From Phaseolus vulgaris (taxonomy: Eukaryota; Streptophyta; Magnoliopsida; Fabales; Fabaceae), in assembly GCF_000499845.2 (NCBI RefSeq), contig NC_023757.2:7474118-7538117 (forward strand): a DNA stretch of 64,000 nucleotides, written 5' to 3'. Below are positions 11,375 through 22,571 of the stretch, piece after piece. The position numbers and the translations under genes were made by a program. Below the pieces are notes generated by a model. The model ran no database searches. It was not told the origin of the DNA and saw only the letters and a list, made by a program, of their open reading frames with translations. The stretch's first letter is position 1; each line of letters begins with the position of its first letter.

Positions 11375-12973
11375 TGTTGAAGCTGGAAGAAGCTTCTTCC
11401 CTACCAAGGCTTGATGAGTGTTTGATGAAGAAAATGGCTTGAGTGCTTTGAAGATTGTAATAGGTTTTTAGATTCATTTGTAATTAGGCTTGTAATTGTG
11501 TATGATTGCCTTTTGCTGTATAACCTATCCTAGATGCCTAACCAAGTCTAGATCAAGCACATGATGTGGTTAAATGGGTTTTGAAAAGCTTTTTAAAATG
11601 TTTTTAAAAGTTTTAAATCAGTACACAAATAAATCTGTTTTATGGAGAAAGAATCTGTTTATTTCTTCTCTGTTAAAAGGCTTTTCTAAAATTCTGTTAG
11701 GGCACCACAGGCAAAGCTTAGGTCGTTATTTCATTATTTCAGTTAAAGCTGAGCTGGCCTACTTGCTCTCATTTAATCTGTTTCATTGTGAAAGAATCGG
11801 TTTGCCCTTCTGGTCAGTTAAAAGGTTTTTCACAAGTTAGTTAGGGCACCAAAGGTACAACTCAGACAGTTATTTCAGTTAGCTGAGTTGGCGGTTTTTC
11901 ACAAAATAAATCTGTTAAGTTCAAAAATGAATCTGTTGTATTCATAACTGCTTTTCAACTGTTTTTTGAAAAGTAGTTAGAAACTGGTTTTCTATATAAA
12001 GAAAAGTCTCTCTCACATGAAATAGTGCTGAGCAATTACGTTTTTGACAGAGATCAAACATTTTCCATGTGAGAAGAAGGATTGAAAGATTTTTGAAAGG
12101 TTTTCCAAAGAGATTTTCAAGTGTGCTTGTTCTAGGAAACCTTTGATCTTGGTGAAGGTGCTGGTGCAGTTCTGCAGCAAATTGAACTACTGGTTTTGAG
12201 TTCTTGCATCTTCTTTTCAGGTGTAATCTTTCCTTTATTCTGTTTTGTAAAGGTGTAAGTGTTAGTCACTCCTTGATAGGGTTTCTTGGAGTGCAAGGTG
12301 TGCTGAAATAGGGTTTTTCAGCATTGTGTGTGTTGTTCTTGTAGTGTTCAAGAACTGCTGTGTTTGTAAGTGATTGGTACTGTTTTTAGTGAATTCCATC
12401 TTGGGGTAAGGTGAGATTGGATGTAGCTCTGTATGAGTGAACCAGTATAAAAACTTGTGTGCCTTGTCTTCTCATCCCTGCACTCATTTATGGTTTTTGC
12501 TTAATTCTGTCAAGAACTAAATATGTTCTTTTGAAATTGAATCTGTTAATTCTGGGTTTAAGTGAAAACTGTTCTTCCTGATTTGTTAAAGTTCTCTGAT
12601 CATAAACAAGGCTGCTGTATATAATGGTTTAAGTGATTTGTGAACAAACTGTCCATTCATTAAAATATGAGAAAAGATCATTCCTCTTAAAACCTTGTGT
12701 TGAGTAATTTTGTTTGATTTCTAAGCATAGCTGTATCCTTCATCCTCACAATATTAAGCCGATCTGATTCTGTTATAATTCTCTGTTGATCACAATTTTA
12801 CATTGAACAAATTCAAATTGTGCCAAGACTGCTATGAAGAATCAATCTGTTTCATGTAAAAACAATCTGTTCTTTTTGCCTCTGGAATACTGAAAAATTG
12901 TGTGTTCTTGCGAAAATTTTATAAGCTCAATTCACCCCTCCCCTCTTGAACTTAGACACTAATAGACCCAACA
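11375..12973 (+). repeat. 5' LTR of element 1
   Basis: Starts TGTTGAAGCTGGA and ends AATAGACCCAACA; 1,599 bp. A TATA box (TATATAAA) lies at 11993-12000. Eleven or so mismatches to the 3' LTR were counted by eye, about 99.3 percent identity. The word AATCTGTT recurs many times. A GTAAG/GTGAG-type donor (TAAGGTGAGAT, near 12408) follows the TATA box. A short open frame at 11574-11840 is repeated in the other LTR and is not a gene. Confidence 0.95.
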
Positions 12974-12993
12974 ATTGGTATCAAGAGCTAGGG
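12974..12993 (+). other. Primer-binding site of element 1
   Basis: ATTGGTATCAAGAGC directly follows the LTR. It is the usual SIRE-type site, complementary to the 3' end of initiator methionine tRNA, which primes minus-strand DNA synthesis. Confidence 0.85.
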
Positions 12994-13020
12994 CTTGTAT
13001 TTTGCTCAAGTGTGTGCATG

Positions 13021-14688
13021 ATGTCTGAGTTTAAAATGCCTTTTGCTGAAGGTGCGTCTATTAATAGACCTCCTATGTTTGGTGGTGTTAACTATGCTTT
13101 CTGGAAAATCAGGATGAAGATCTTTATGGAGTCTATTGACATGGGAATCTGGGATGCAGTGGTCAGTGGACCTTTCATACCTATGCAGGTTGTCAAAGAT
13201 GCAACAATAAAGAAGCCTTGGTCTGAATGGAGTGAAACCGAGAAGAAGAAGGCCCAATATGACTCCTTAGCCAAGAATATCATCACCTTTGCACTGAATA
13301 TGGATGAGTTCTTTAGAGTCTCTCAATGTAACTCAGCAAAGGAGATGTGGGATGTACTAGAGGTGACTCATGAAGGGACTGATGATGTGAAACGGGCAAG
13401 GAAGCACTCACTAATTCAGGAGTACGAGCTGTTCAGAATGCAATCTGAAGAAAGTATTGCAGATGTGCAGAAATGATTTACACACATTGTAAATCACCTC
13501 ACTGGCCTTGGTAAAGTCTTTGACAAGGAAGAGCTTAACATAAAGGTACTAAAATGTCTTGATAGGAGCTGGCAGCCTAAGGTAACAGCAATCTCAGAAT
13601 CCAGAGATTTATCCAAGATGTCCACTGCTGCACTTTTTGGAAAGATGATAGAGCATGAAATTAAGCTGAAAAGATTGAAAGACAAGAAACAGTGGAGAAG
13701 AAGGCCAAAAGAATTGCTTTGAAAACTACCATGGAACATGATACAAGTGAGGAAGAAGGTGATCCAGAACATGATGAGACCGTGAGTCTGCCCACCAGAA
13801 AATTCAGTAGGTTTCTTAGAAAGAAAAACCGTGACAGAACTCAGCAAAGAAAGAGGTATTCCAAACAACCTAATGATTCAAATTCTTCCAATTACACGTG
13901 CTTTGGATGTGGTAAACCAGGTCATATAAAAGCTGATTGTCCAAACAATCAAAGTAAAGAAAAATCAGCAAGCAAGAGGAGTGACAAAGGCAAAGGTAGA
14001 AGAGCATATATCTCATGGGAAGAAAATGATGTATCCTCATCTAGTAATTCCTCAACTGAAAGTGAAGAAGCAAATCTTTGCTTCATGGTGAATGATGAGG
14101 GATCCAACTCTGACTCAGTAAGTAATTTCTCCACTGATTCTGAAAACTATGATCAGCTGCTAATAGCCTTTAAGGAAACACATGATGAAGCAAACAGGTT
14201 GGCTATAATGTGCAACAGATTGAATAGAGTAAATAGGGTACTTGAACCTAAGGTCGAAGCTCTTGAAGAAGAACTGCACAAAGCTAAAACTGAATTGATT
14301 AGTCTTGAATTGACATGTTTGCATGCATCAATTAAAACTTGTGATAATTGTAAAAAGCTGGAAAAACAGGTTGAGTATTTGTTAAAAACACTTTCAAATT
14401 TCACTAAAGGAAGAGAAAATCTTGAAACCTTATTAGGTTCACAGAATGCTGTTTTCAATAAAAATGGTTTAGGATATAATCCTGGAATGAAAGGTAATGT
14501 GAAAAAGCTGTCCAGTTTCTTTGTTCCTTCCAAAACAGGTTTTTCCTCTTTTAGTTATTCAAAAACAATGCATACTTGCAACATGTTTTTATTGTATGAA
14601 GTCTGGTCATGTATCTAAAAATTGTAAAGCTAGGAGGTACCTTGTTCCTAAAGGATTGGCCAAATGGCTTCCTAAGGAAAGGTATTAA
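13021..14688 (+). pseudogene. gag of element 1 (broken)
   Basis: Gag forms the particle that packages element RNA. The N-terminal part (13021-13476) begins MSEFKMPFAEGASINRPPMF, the Copia gag domain (Retrotran_gag_2/UBN2 type). A TGA at 13474 stands where element 2 has an arginine codon (QKRFTH). The frame continues to about 13680, shifts by one base, and resumes at 13692-14618 with a CCHC zinc knuckle (C70, C73, H78, C83 of that frame), a serine/acid-rich stretch and a coiled coil. A second frameshift near 14570 moves the second knuckle (CFYCMKSGHVSKNC) out of frame. The first knuckle is missing in element 2. Confidence 0.88.
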
Positions 14689-14736
14689 TCATGCTGGACC
14701 CTAGACTAAAGGGGTACCATAAGTGTTAAATCTGTT

Positions 14737-15672
14737 TTGTTGCAGAAAAACAGCAGGAGAAACCAGTGGTATCTTGACAGTGGCTGCTCAAAACACATGA
14801 CTGGTGATGTGACTCAGTTCATAAATTTGAAACTCAAAGCTGAAGGGCATGTCACATATGGAGATAACAATAGAGGAAAAATTCTTGGAAGAGGAGATGT
14901 TGGTACTAAAGACTCAACTACTATTGAGAATGTCCTATATGTTGAAGGGCTAAAACATAGTCTTCTAAGCATTAGCCAGCTGTGTGACAAGGGATACAAG
15001 GTCAATTTCGAAGCCAATACTTGTACAATTTCAAATGAAAATTCTGGTAAGGTGCTGTTCAGTGGAAAAAGGGTAAACAACATTTATCTCCTAGACATTA
15101 TAAAGAGTTGCTCTGAAAATGAGTGTTTGCTATCTAAAAATGATGAGTCATGGCTGTGGCATAGGAGACTAGCTCACATTCACACAAATCACTTGAATAA
15201 GCTAAAATCTAAGGAACTTGTTTCTGGTTTACCAAACATAAAGTTTCAAAATAACAGATTGTGTGATGCCTGTGTAAAGGGAAAACAGATTAGAACTTCT
15301 TTTAAATCAAAAGATATGGTTTCTTCAAATAAATCTTTGGATGTTTTGCATATGGACTTGTTTGGACCATCTAGGACTGCTAGCTTAGCTGGAAATTACT
15401 ATGCTTTGGTGATTGTTGATGACTTTTCAAGATATACATGGACTTTGTTTCTTGCTTCTAAAAATGATGCATATAAAGCCTTTAAGAAACTTGCTAAGGT
15501 TCTACATAATGAAAATGAAAATAGGATAAAACAGATTCGTAGTGATCATGGGGGAGAATTTCAAAATGCAAAGTTTGATAAATATTGTGAAAAACATGGG
15601 ATCACACATAGTTATTCTGCTCCTAGGACACCCCAAAAAATGGTGTTGTTGAAAGAAAGAATAGATCACTAG
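14737..15672 (+). pseudogene. Protease and integrase part of pol, element 1 (broken)
   Basis: This 311-codon frame carries the retropepsin motif LDSGCS (Asp14), the GAG-pre-integrase zinc site (H142, H147, C176, C179) and the start of the integrase core (Asp207 in HMDLFG, Asp270 in RSDHGGEF). A one-base loss in an A-run near 15640 shifts the frame just before the third catalytic residue (Glu), so the frame ends at 15672. Integrase would insert the DNA copy and protease would cut the polyprotein. Two in-frame stops near 14686 and 14707 separate it from gag. Confidence 0.9.
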
Positions 15673-15689
15673 AAGAGTTAGCTAGGACT

Positions 15690-16757
15690 ATGCTAAATGA
15701 ATCTGGTTTACCTAAATATTTTTGGGCTGATGCTGTATACACTGCTTCTTATGTGCTTAACAGAACATTAATTAGACCAATTCTTAAGAAAACTCCCTAT
15801 GAATTGTATAAAGGTAGGAAGCCTAGCATTAGTCATCTTAGGGTATTTGGCTGCAAATGCTTTGTTTTAAATAATGGTAAAGATAATCTGGGGAAGTTTG
15901 ATCCTAAATCAGATGAAGGAATACATATTGGTTATGCTATAAATGGTCATGCTTATAGAGTGTATAACAAAAGATTGCTTGCAGTTTAAGAATCTATACA
16001 TGTTGTGTTTGATGAAACAGATTTTTCTGTGCCCAAATCTGTTCTGGACGAACCTGGTATGGATGATTTAAGAACCATTGTGCAACAGAATCAATCTAGT
16101 GAGCTTGATACAACTAATTCAGATTCTATCAAAGAATCTACTGTGAATGCAGGACTGCCTAAAGAATGGAAGACTCCAAGGGATCTCACTCTTGACAATG
16201 TAATTGGTAAAATTGAGAAAGGAGTCTCAACAAGGAATTCACTCAATAATTTCTGCAGAACAGTAGCTTTTGTGTCACAGATTGAGCCTAAAAGCCTAGA
16301 AGAAGCACTGCAAGACAGCAATTGGATAACCGCAATGCAGGAAGAGCTGAACCATTTTGAATACAATGAAGTATGGACTTTGGTTTCAAGAAAGCATGAG
16401 ATGAATATCATAGGAACCAAGTGGGTGTACAGGAACAAGATGGATGAACATGGAGCTATTACTAGAAATAAAGCAAGACTGGTTGCTAAAGGGTATAACC
16501 AAGAAGAAGGTATTGATTTTGGTGAAACCTATGCTCCAGTAGCACGTCTTGAAGCTGTCAGACTACTTCTAGCATTTTCCAGCGTACAAGGTTTCAAGCT
16601 GTTTCAAATGGATGTCAAGAGTGCATTTCTAAATGGCTACATCAATGAAGAGGTGTTTGTATCTCAGCCTCCAGGGTTTGAAGATCACAAAAATCCAGAA
16701 CATGTGTATATGCTTAAGAAAGCCTTATATGGATTGAAGCAAGCACCTAGGCAATGA
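15690..16757 (+). pseudogene. Integrase C-terminal and reverse transcriptase N-terminal part, element 1 (broken)
   Basis: The frame follows the integrase core: FWADAVYTASYVLNR and HLRVFGCKCF are the usual Copia integrase tail blocks. A TAA at 15987 interrupts it; from 16005 the RT domain follows, with WITAMQEEL, TKWVYRNK, ARLVAKGYNQ, FQMDVKSAFLNG and LKKALYGLKQAPRQ. A TGA at 16755 replaces the conserved tryptophan after APRQ. RT copies element RNA into DNA. Confidence 0.92.
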
Positions 16758-17519
16758 TATGAAAGGCTAAGTGAATTTCTGCTTTCTCAAGGTTATAGCC
16801 GTGGCAATTCAGATAAAACTCTCTTTCTAAAGAAGAAAAGTGAAGATATCATACTTGTGCAAGTCTATGTAGATGATATTATCTTTGGATCCACAAATGA
16901 AGAGATGTGTGAAGACTTTGTGAAAACCATGAAAAGTGAGTTTGAGATGTCAATTTTAGGAGAAATGAATTTCTTCCTTGGACTACAAGTTAAGCAACTC
17001 AAGGATGGAATTTTCATAAGCCAAGAAAAATACTGCAAGGAACTGCTCAAGAAGTTTGATATGAATCAATGCAAAGCAATCAACACTCCTATTTCAACAA
17101 GTTGTCAGCTGGATCAAGATTCTGCAGGAAAATCAGTGGATCAAACGAAGTATAGGGGTTTAATTGGTTCCTTATTATACCTAACTGCCAGCAGGCCTGA
17201 CATTATGTTTGCTGTATGTTTATGTGCTAGATATCAATCTGATCCAAAGGAATCACACTACAATGCAGCAAAGAGAATTCTGAAATATTTGCAAGGATCT
17301 AAGGATGTTGGATTGTGGTATCCTAACAAGGTATCTTTAAATTTGATTGGTTTTTCAGATTCTGATTTTGCAGGCTGCAAAGTTGATAGGAAGAGCACAA
17401 GTGGGACTTGTCACATGCTTGGATCAAGTCTAATCTCTTGGCATTGCAAAAAGCAAGCTTGTGTTGCTCTCTCCACAGCAGAAGCAGAATACATAACTGC
17501 TGGAAGTTGTTGTGCTTAA
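16758..17519 (+). pseudogene. RT catalytic part and RNase H, element 1 (broken)
   Basis: VYVDDIIFGST (16863-16895) is the YVDD catalytic site. FLGLQVKQ, KYRGLIGSLLYL and SRPDIMFAV are downstream RT blocks. The RNase H domain follows, with GFSDSDFAG, RKSTSGTCH and STAEAEYITA (Asp and Glu metal ligands). A TAA at 17517 replaces a glutamine codon. The coding match goes on to 17679, is interrupted by the solo LTR, and ends after it (18662-18804, LADLFTKPL). Confidence 0.92.
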
Positions 17520-17679
17520 ACCTTATGGCTAAGGCAACAACTAAGTGATTTTGGAATTCTGTTAAATAACATACCTATAAATTGTGATAATACTAGTGCC
17601 ATAAATCTATCTAAGAATCCTGTCATGCACTCAAGGACTAAACACATTGAAATTAGACATCACTTTCTAAGAGAACATA

Positions 17680-18656
17680 TGATGAGAATCAACTAAAGGT
17701 GGCTTTTTATAATGAAGAACAAGATCATTCGCCTTCACATTTAAAGTTTTTCTTGTTAATCTTTGCAAAAGATAAAGCCCAAGCCCAAGCCCAAGAAGGC
17801 CAAAGCCCACAAAAGCCCAAAGACCATCCCATGAAGGGCAAAGCCAAGTTTTAAATAAATATTGTTTAGAAAGGTGCTTAGAGGGAAACATTAGAAACCT
17901 CTATTGTTAAAGCATCTTTTAGTCTTTAGTTAAGAGTCTTAAGGGGGTGTGTTAGTAGATAGGTGTAGGAGTAAATAAGGAGGTGCCAAAGTGAGAGAAG
18001 GGATCACACCTTCCTCATGCTTTGTTTTAGGCGCAAATTCTAGAAGCTTTTTAGGAGGGAGTTTTTGAATTTGTGTAGCTTACTTTTCAGCACCTTAGGC
18101 TATAAATAGAGGTGCTCTCTTTATAAAATTCAGATTGGAATTAATCTAAGAAAACTCTACTCAAATTTTGAGTGAACTTTGGAGAGCTTTGAGCCTTCTT
18201 CTCTAGTCTTATCTTGATGGATCAATGGAGTCCTCAAGTGGCGGCATCACTCTCATCTAGGAGCATTCCACACTTCTAGTGGCGAGATCATCCATCCTCC
18301 TTCCATCTTCATGAGCAATTCTTCTCTCCTTCCTTTCTCCTCTTTCTATTGTTTTTGTTAGCTTGTGTTCTTGAGTTTTGGTTTGGTGTTCTTGCTGTTT
18401 TTATGAGTTTTGGTTCGGCAGTTTTATATTTCAGTCCATTCATCTTGTTCCTTTGCTTTTCTTGCTCTTTTATTCGGTTCAATTTGACTATAATTGGTTC
18501 ATCCAAATGAGTTTGGGATTTGGTACTAGTTTTTGGTGAGTTCTTGTCTTAGAACAATGATCCAACTCTAAGAAAAGTGCCTCTATAATGTCCAACTCAA
18601 GGTGATTCCTTAGAAGGTCAAGAACCTTTCTCTATATGGCTAGTGGAATCACATCA
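17680..18656 (+). mobile_element. Gypsy-type solo LTR inside element 1
   Basis: A 977-bp LTR from TGATGAGAATCAAC to GGAATCACATCA, flanked by the exact 5-bp duplication ACATA (17675-17679 and 18657-18661), splits the RNase H tail of element 1. TATAAATA lies at 18101-18108. A (CCCAAG)n-type tract is at 17777-17825. It is the same family as the LTR at 63074-64000. Absence of internal sequence implies LTR-LTR recombination. Confidence 0.95.
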
Positions 18657-19190
18657 ACATATAGCTAATGGAACATGTGATATACAATTCATTGGTACTG
18701 AATTTCAACTGGCTGATCTATTCACTAAACCACTTGCTAAAGACAGGTTTCACTTTCTTTTAAATGAATTGGGTATTATTAGCTTGAATTGTCCTCTGCA
18801 GTGAAAATTTCAATCTGTTGTTTTATGTTTTAACATGTTTCGTTCCCTGTTTCAGAAATCACAGATGTGACTAGGAAAGAGAAAGATTTTTTTTTTCTCT
18901 CTCACTTTATTGTTGACTGCTTTTACGGTTATTGACCAGCAGATTCATGCAAATTAATGTGTGGGTATCCTAACTAATTGGATTTTGTGTAGATGCAATA
19001 GATTTGATGTACCAAAATCAGGTTCCAAGATATTCTTACGTGAATCCACACCTGAACCTGCTGCACCATTGGAATAAAATCTGTAGCATATCTGTGGGAT
19101 TTGTTCTTTCTTCAAAATTCATTATTTCCAAAATCTGATCACATTGCCCTGAATTAAAATTTGTGTTTTTCAATTTTGGTTTAATAATCC

Positions 19191-19198
19191 TATATAAA
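19191..19198 (+). promoter_or_regulatory. Internal TATA-like box upstream of the 3' ORF
   Basis: TATATAAA stands 168 bases before the 3' ORF start and is followed about 30 bases on by a CT-rich stretch (CTCGTCTCTCACACC), the layout of a plant core promoter. A good 3' splice site (TATTGGTGCAG, ending 19348) lies between it and the ATG. Element 2 has a TATA-like box in the matching place. Promoter function is inferred. Confidence 0.4.
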
Positions 19199-19365
19199 CC
19201 TAGCACAATTTAGCTCGTCTCTCACACCCTCTCACTTGTACTATAAGCTGTCCAGGTGCACATTGCTTCACCACAGGTTTTGTTTCTGTTTTGAGTAATA
19301 ATCTGTAATGTTTTTCTTCTAGAATTGTATGTTAATATATTGGTGCAGGGAAAAACAGATTAAGC

Positions 19366-20550
19366 ATGGCATCCTCTTCACATAGAAAGAAGAAATCCAA
19401 GGAGCAATCTCAAAGCAGCCAAGGCATCCTGGAAAACTGGTTTGCTGGAGATTCAGAGGCAATGACAAGGTTCATACATGAGACTGGCAGGAAGCAAATC
19501 AATGTACCCAAGCTGCTTGAGTTCTCATGGCTGAGAGAGGAGAATCTGATAGAAGCCAAAGATTTGCTCAAGCATCAAAAGTTGAAAGGATTTCTGGAGA
19601 TGAATGGAAATGTTTATCCAGATCTTGTGAAGGTGTTTTACTGCAACCTTGAACAAGATGGTAAAAATCTGGTTTCCCATGTGAAAGGAGTAAAGCTAAA
19701 GATCACTAGGGAAATCTGGAGCAGTGTGGGTGGAATAAAATATTCAGGACTGAAAGTGAGCAAAGGAAACACTGCTGGAATTCAAGGGTTCAACAAATTG
19801 CAATTCTATAGAAGCTGTGTGAGGAATCCTACTGAACCAGTAGCTAGGTATCACGCAGGTAGCCTAACTCTAATTCCTAGACTCTTAGCTCATATAATTG
19901 CTTGGCAGCTTACCCCTAGAGGAAGTAATCATGCTGTACTTCATGAGGAAGATTTGATACTGTTGTACTACATCATGAACCAACTTAAGGTAAATTGGGT
20001 AAGTACTATGGTTGAACATATGCTGAAATCTGCAAGACTACCTGATTATCGTCTTCCCTATGCAATATTTGTGTCAAAACTAATTGATCATTTTAAAGTG
20101 GACACTACCAATGAAAGGAATGACTCTATTAAAGCTGCAAGTGAAATAGATAACTCCACACTCATGAAAATGGGATTCTATAAGGATGAAGATGGTTGGG
20201 TTTTTAGAAGAAATGCTGGACAGAGGGCTGAGCAAGAAGCTGCTCCTCAAGGAAATGAAGAAGAAGCAAATGCTGATGGTGTGCAACACATGGATGAATC
20301 ACTAGTACATTCTGCTGAACATGAAGATGTTGCTGCTACGAGTCAGAATGCAATAGTTACATATGAGGCACCTGAGTACAGAGGTGAACCTCTGTCTATG
20401 TTTGAAAGACAGGTGCTAAGCAGGCTGGACATACTCACAGATGAGCAGAAGGCACACTATGAGATGACTTATGCCAGGTTTCAACACTTGGATGACCAAC
20501 TTGAAGGAGTTCAAGTGCAGCTAGCTGAGCTCTATTACAACAACAAGTGA
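19366..20550 (+). CDS. Post-pol (env-like) ORF of element 1, intact
   Basis: The 394-codon frame has no defect although gag and pol are badly broken. In SIRE-type elements this position holds an extra ORF, often called env-like; the family resembles the Pfam group named putative plant transposon protein. The first 90 residues are basic, then comes a conserved core (ILENWFAGD; GNVYPDLVKVFY; LVSHVKGVKL; LTPRGSNH) shared with element 2 at 58486-57464. Residues from about 280 are acidic, and the last 50 (FERQVLSRLDIL to the end) look like a coiled coil. No signal peptide or membrane segment is evident, so an envelope role is not supported by sequence. It may be read from a spliced or separately started RNA. 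Confidence 0.88.
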   Translation: MASSSHRKKKSKEQSQSSQGILENWFAGDSEAMTRFIHETGRKQINVPKLLEFSWLREENLIEAKDLLKHQKLKGFLEMNGNVYPDLVKVFYCNLEQDGKNLVSHVKGVKLKITREIWSSVGGIKYSGLKVSKGNTAGIQGFNKLQFYRSCVRNPTEPVARYHAGSLTLIPRLLAHIIAWQLTPRGSNHAVLHEEDLILLYYIMNQLKVNWVSTMVEHMLKSARLPDYRLPYAIFVSKLIDHFKVDTTNERNDSIKAASEIDNSTLMKMGFYKDEDGWVFRRNAGQRAEQEAAPQGNEEEANADGVQHMDESLVHSAEHEDVAATSQNAIVTYEAPEYRGEPLSMFERQVLSRLDILTDEQKAHYEMTYARFQHLDDQLEGVQVQLAELYYNNK

Positions 20551-20956
20551 TCCTATTTCTAAGTCTTTATCTTTTATATGTTGTTGAACAATTTGGGATT
20601 AAGCTGTATTGTTTTTTATTCTGCACTGGTTTTTTAGCTGTTTTGTGGTTTGTAATGAACCTCTATGTTGATTTTATTTGAACTGTTATGTATGGCTATT
20701 ATTGTTCTTTGGTATCCTATGCTCCCATTCTGTTTGATGAATCCAAAGGGGGAGAAGAATAGCCTGGTACAGGTTCTGCAGATGATATTCACAGAGGTTG
20801 CTGATATGATTCAGATGTTAAATCTGCAGGTACATCAATTCTAAATCTGTTTGTTCTGCCTTGACACCTGTGTATTTTTTTTTTGTATATAGCTCTGTAC
20901 AGGTTTGGTCATGATCTTTCTTCAAAACTGTGCAAAGCAAAGGGAATTTGTCTCCA

Positions 20957-20972
20957 TCAAACAGGGGGAGAT
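20957..20972 (+). other. Polypurine tract of element 1
   Basis: AAACAGGGGGAGAT ends next to the 3' LTR and would prime plus-strand DNA synthesis. Confidence 0.85.
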
Positions 20973-22571
20973 TGTTGAAGCTGGAGGAAACTTCTTCCCT
21001 ACCAAGGCTTGATGAGTGTTTGATGAAGAAAATGGCTTGAGTGCTTTGAAGATTGTAATAGGTTTTTAGATTCATTTGTAATTAGGCTTGTAATTGTGTA
21101 TGATTGCCTTTTGCTGTATAACCTATCCTAGATGCCTAACCAAGTCTAGATCAAGCACATGATGTGGTTAAATGGGTTTTGAAAAGCTTTTTAAAATGTT
21201 TTTAAAAGTTTTAAATCAGTACACAAATAAATCTGTTTTATGGAGAAAGAATCTGTTTATTTCTTCTCTGTTAAAAGGCTTTTCTAAAATTCTGTTAGGG
21301 CACCACAGGCAAAGCTTAGGTCGTTATTTCATTATTTCAGTTAAAGCTGAGCTGGCCTACTTGCTCTCATTTAATCTGTTTCATTGTGAAAGAATCGGTT
21401 TGCCCTTCTGGTCAGTTAAAAGGTTTTTCACAAGTTAGTTAGGGCACCAAAGGTACAACTCAGACAGTTATTTCAGTTAGCTGAGTTGGCGGTTTTTCAC
21501 AAAATAAATCTGTTAAGTTCAAAAATGAATCTGTTGTATTCATAACTGCTTTTCAACTGTTTTTTGAAAAGTAGTTAGAAACTGGTTTTCTATATAAAGA
21601 AAAGTCTCTCTCACATGAAATAGTGCTGAGCAATTACGTTTTTGACAGAGATCAAACATTTTCCATGTGAGAAGAAGGATTGAAAGATTTTTGAAAGATT
21701 TTCCAAAGAGATTTTCAAGTGTGCTTGTTCTAGGAAACCTTTGATCTTGGTGAAGGTGCTGGTGCAGTTCTGCAGCAAATTGAACTACTGGTTTTGAGTT
21801 CTTGCATCTTCTTTTCAGGTGTAATCTTTCCTTTATTCTGTTTTGTAAAGGTGTAAGTGTTAGTCACTCCTTGATAGGGTTTCTTGGAGTGCAAGGTGTG
21901 CTGAAATAGGGTTTTTCAGCATTGTGTGTGTTGTTCTTGTAGTGTTCAAGAACTGCTGTGTTTGTAAGTGATTGGTACTGTTTTTAGTGAATTCCATCTT
22001 GGGGTAAGGTGAGATTGGATGTAGCTCTGTATGAGTGAACCAGTATAAAAACTTGTGTGCCTTGTCTTCTCATCCCTGCACTCATTTCTGGTTTTTGCTT
22101 AATTATGTCAAGAACTAAATCTGTTCTTTTGAAATTGAATCTGTTAATTCTGGGTTTAAGTGAAAACTGTTCTTCCTGATTTGTTAAAGTTCTCTGATCA
22201 TAAACAAGGCTGCTGTATATAATGGTTTAAGTGATTTGTGAACAAACTGTCCATTCATTAAAATATGAGAAAAGATCATTCCTCTTAAAACCTTGTGTTG
22301 AGTAATTTTGTTTGATTTCTAAGCATAGTTGTATCCTTCATCCTCACAATATTAAGCTGATCTGATTCTGTTATAATTCTCTGTTGATCACAATTTTACA
22401 TTGAACAAATTCAAATTGTGCCAAGACTGCTCTGAAGAATCAATCTGTTTCATGTAAAAACAATCTGTTCTTTTTGCCTCTGGAATACTGAAAAATTGTG
22501 TGTTCTTGCGAAAATTTTATAAGCTCAATTCACTCCTCCCCTTTTGAACTTAGACACTAATAGACCCAACA
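20973..22571 (+). repeat. 3' LTR of element 1
   Basis: TGTTGAAGCTGG to AGACCCAACA; 1,599 bp, equal in length to the 5' LTR. TATATAAA at 21591-21598. The few differences include GGAGGAAAC for GGAAGAAGC near the start and CACTCCTCCCC for CACCCCTCCCC near the end. Confidence 0.95.

Larger units (their letters stand above)
11375..22571 (+). mobile_element. SIRE-type Copia retrotransposon, element 1
   Basis: The element is 11,197 bp, with two 1,599-bp LTRs, a primer-binding site, gag, protease, integrase, reverse transcriptase, RNase H, an extra 3' ORF and a polypurine tract, all on the plus strand. Domain order (integrase before RT) makes it Copia; long LTRs and the post-pol ORF place it with the SIRE/Maximus type. 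Flanks are AAAAT and AAAAC, a 5-bp duplication with one mismatch. Gag and pol carry stops and frameshifts, and a Gypsy solo LTR sits in its 3' part. It is inserted in an older solo LTR. Confidence 0.93.

Noticed and set aside
11574..11840. 88-codon open frame repeated exactly at 21172-21438
   Set aside because: It lies inside both LTRs of element 1 and has no domain; identity simply reflects LTR identity.
13494..13868. Minus-strand open frames opposite gag and pol of element 1
   Set aside because: Shadows of the real coding strand; sense frames have recognisable domains.
19366..20550. Calling the 3' ORF a true envelope protein
   Set aside because: No signal peptide, transmembrane helix or cleavage site is evident; the position alone does not prove the role.
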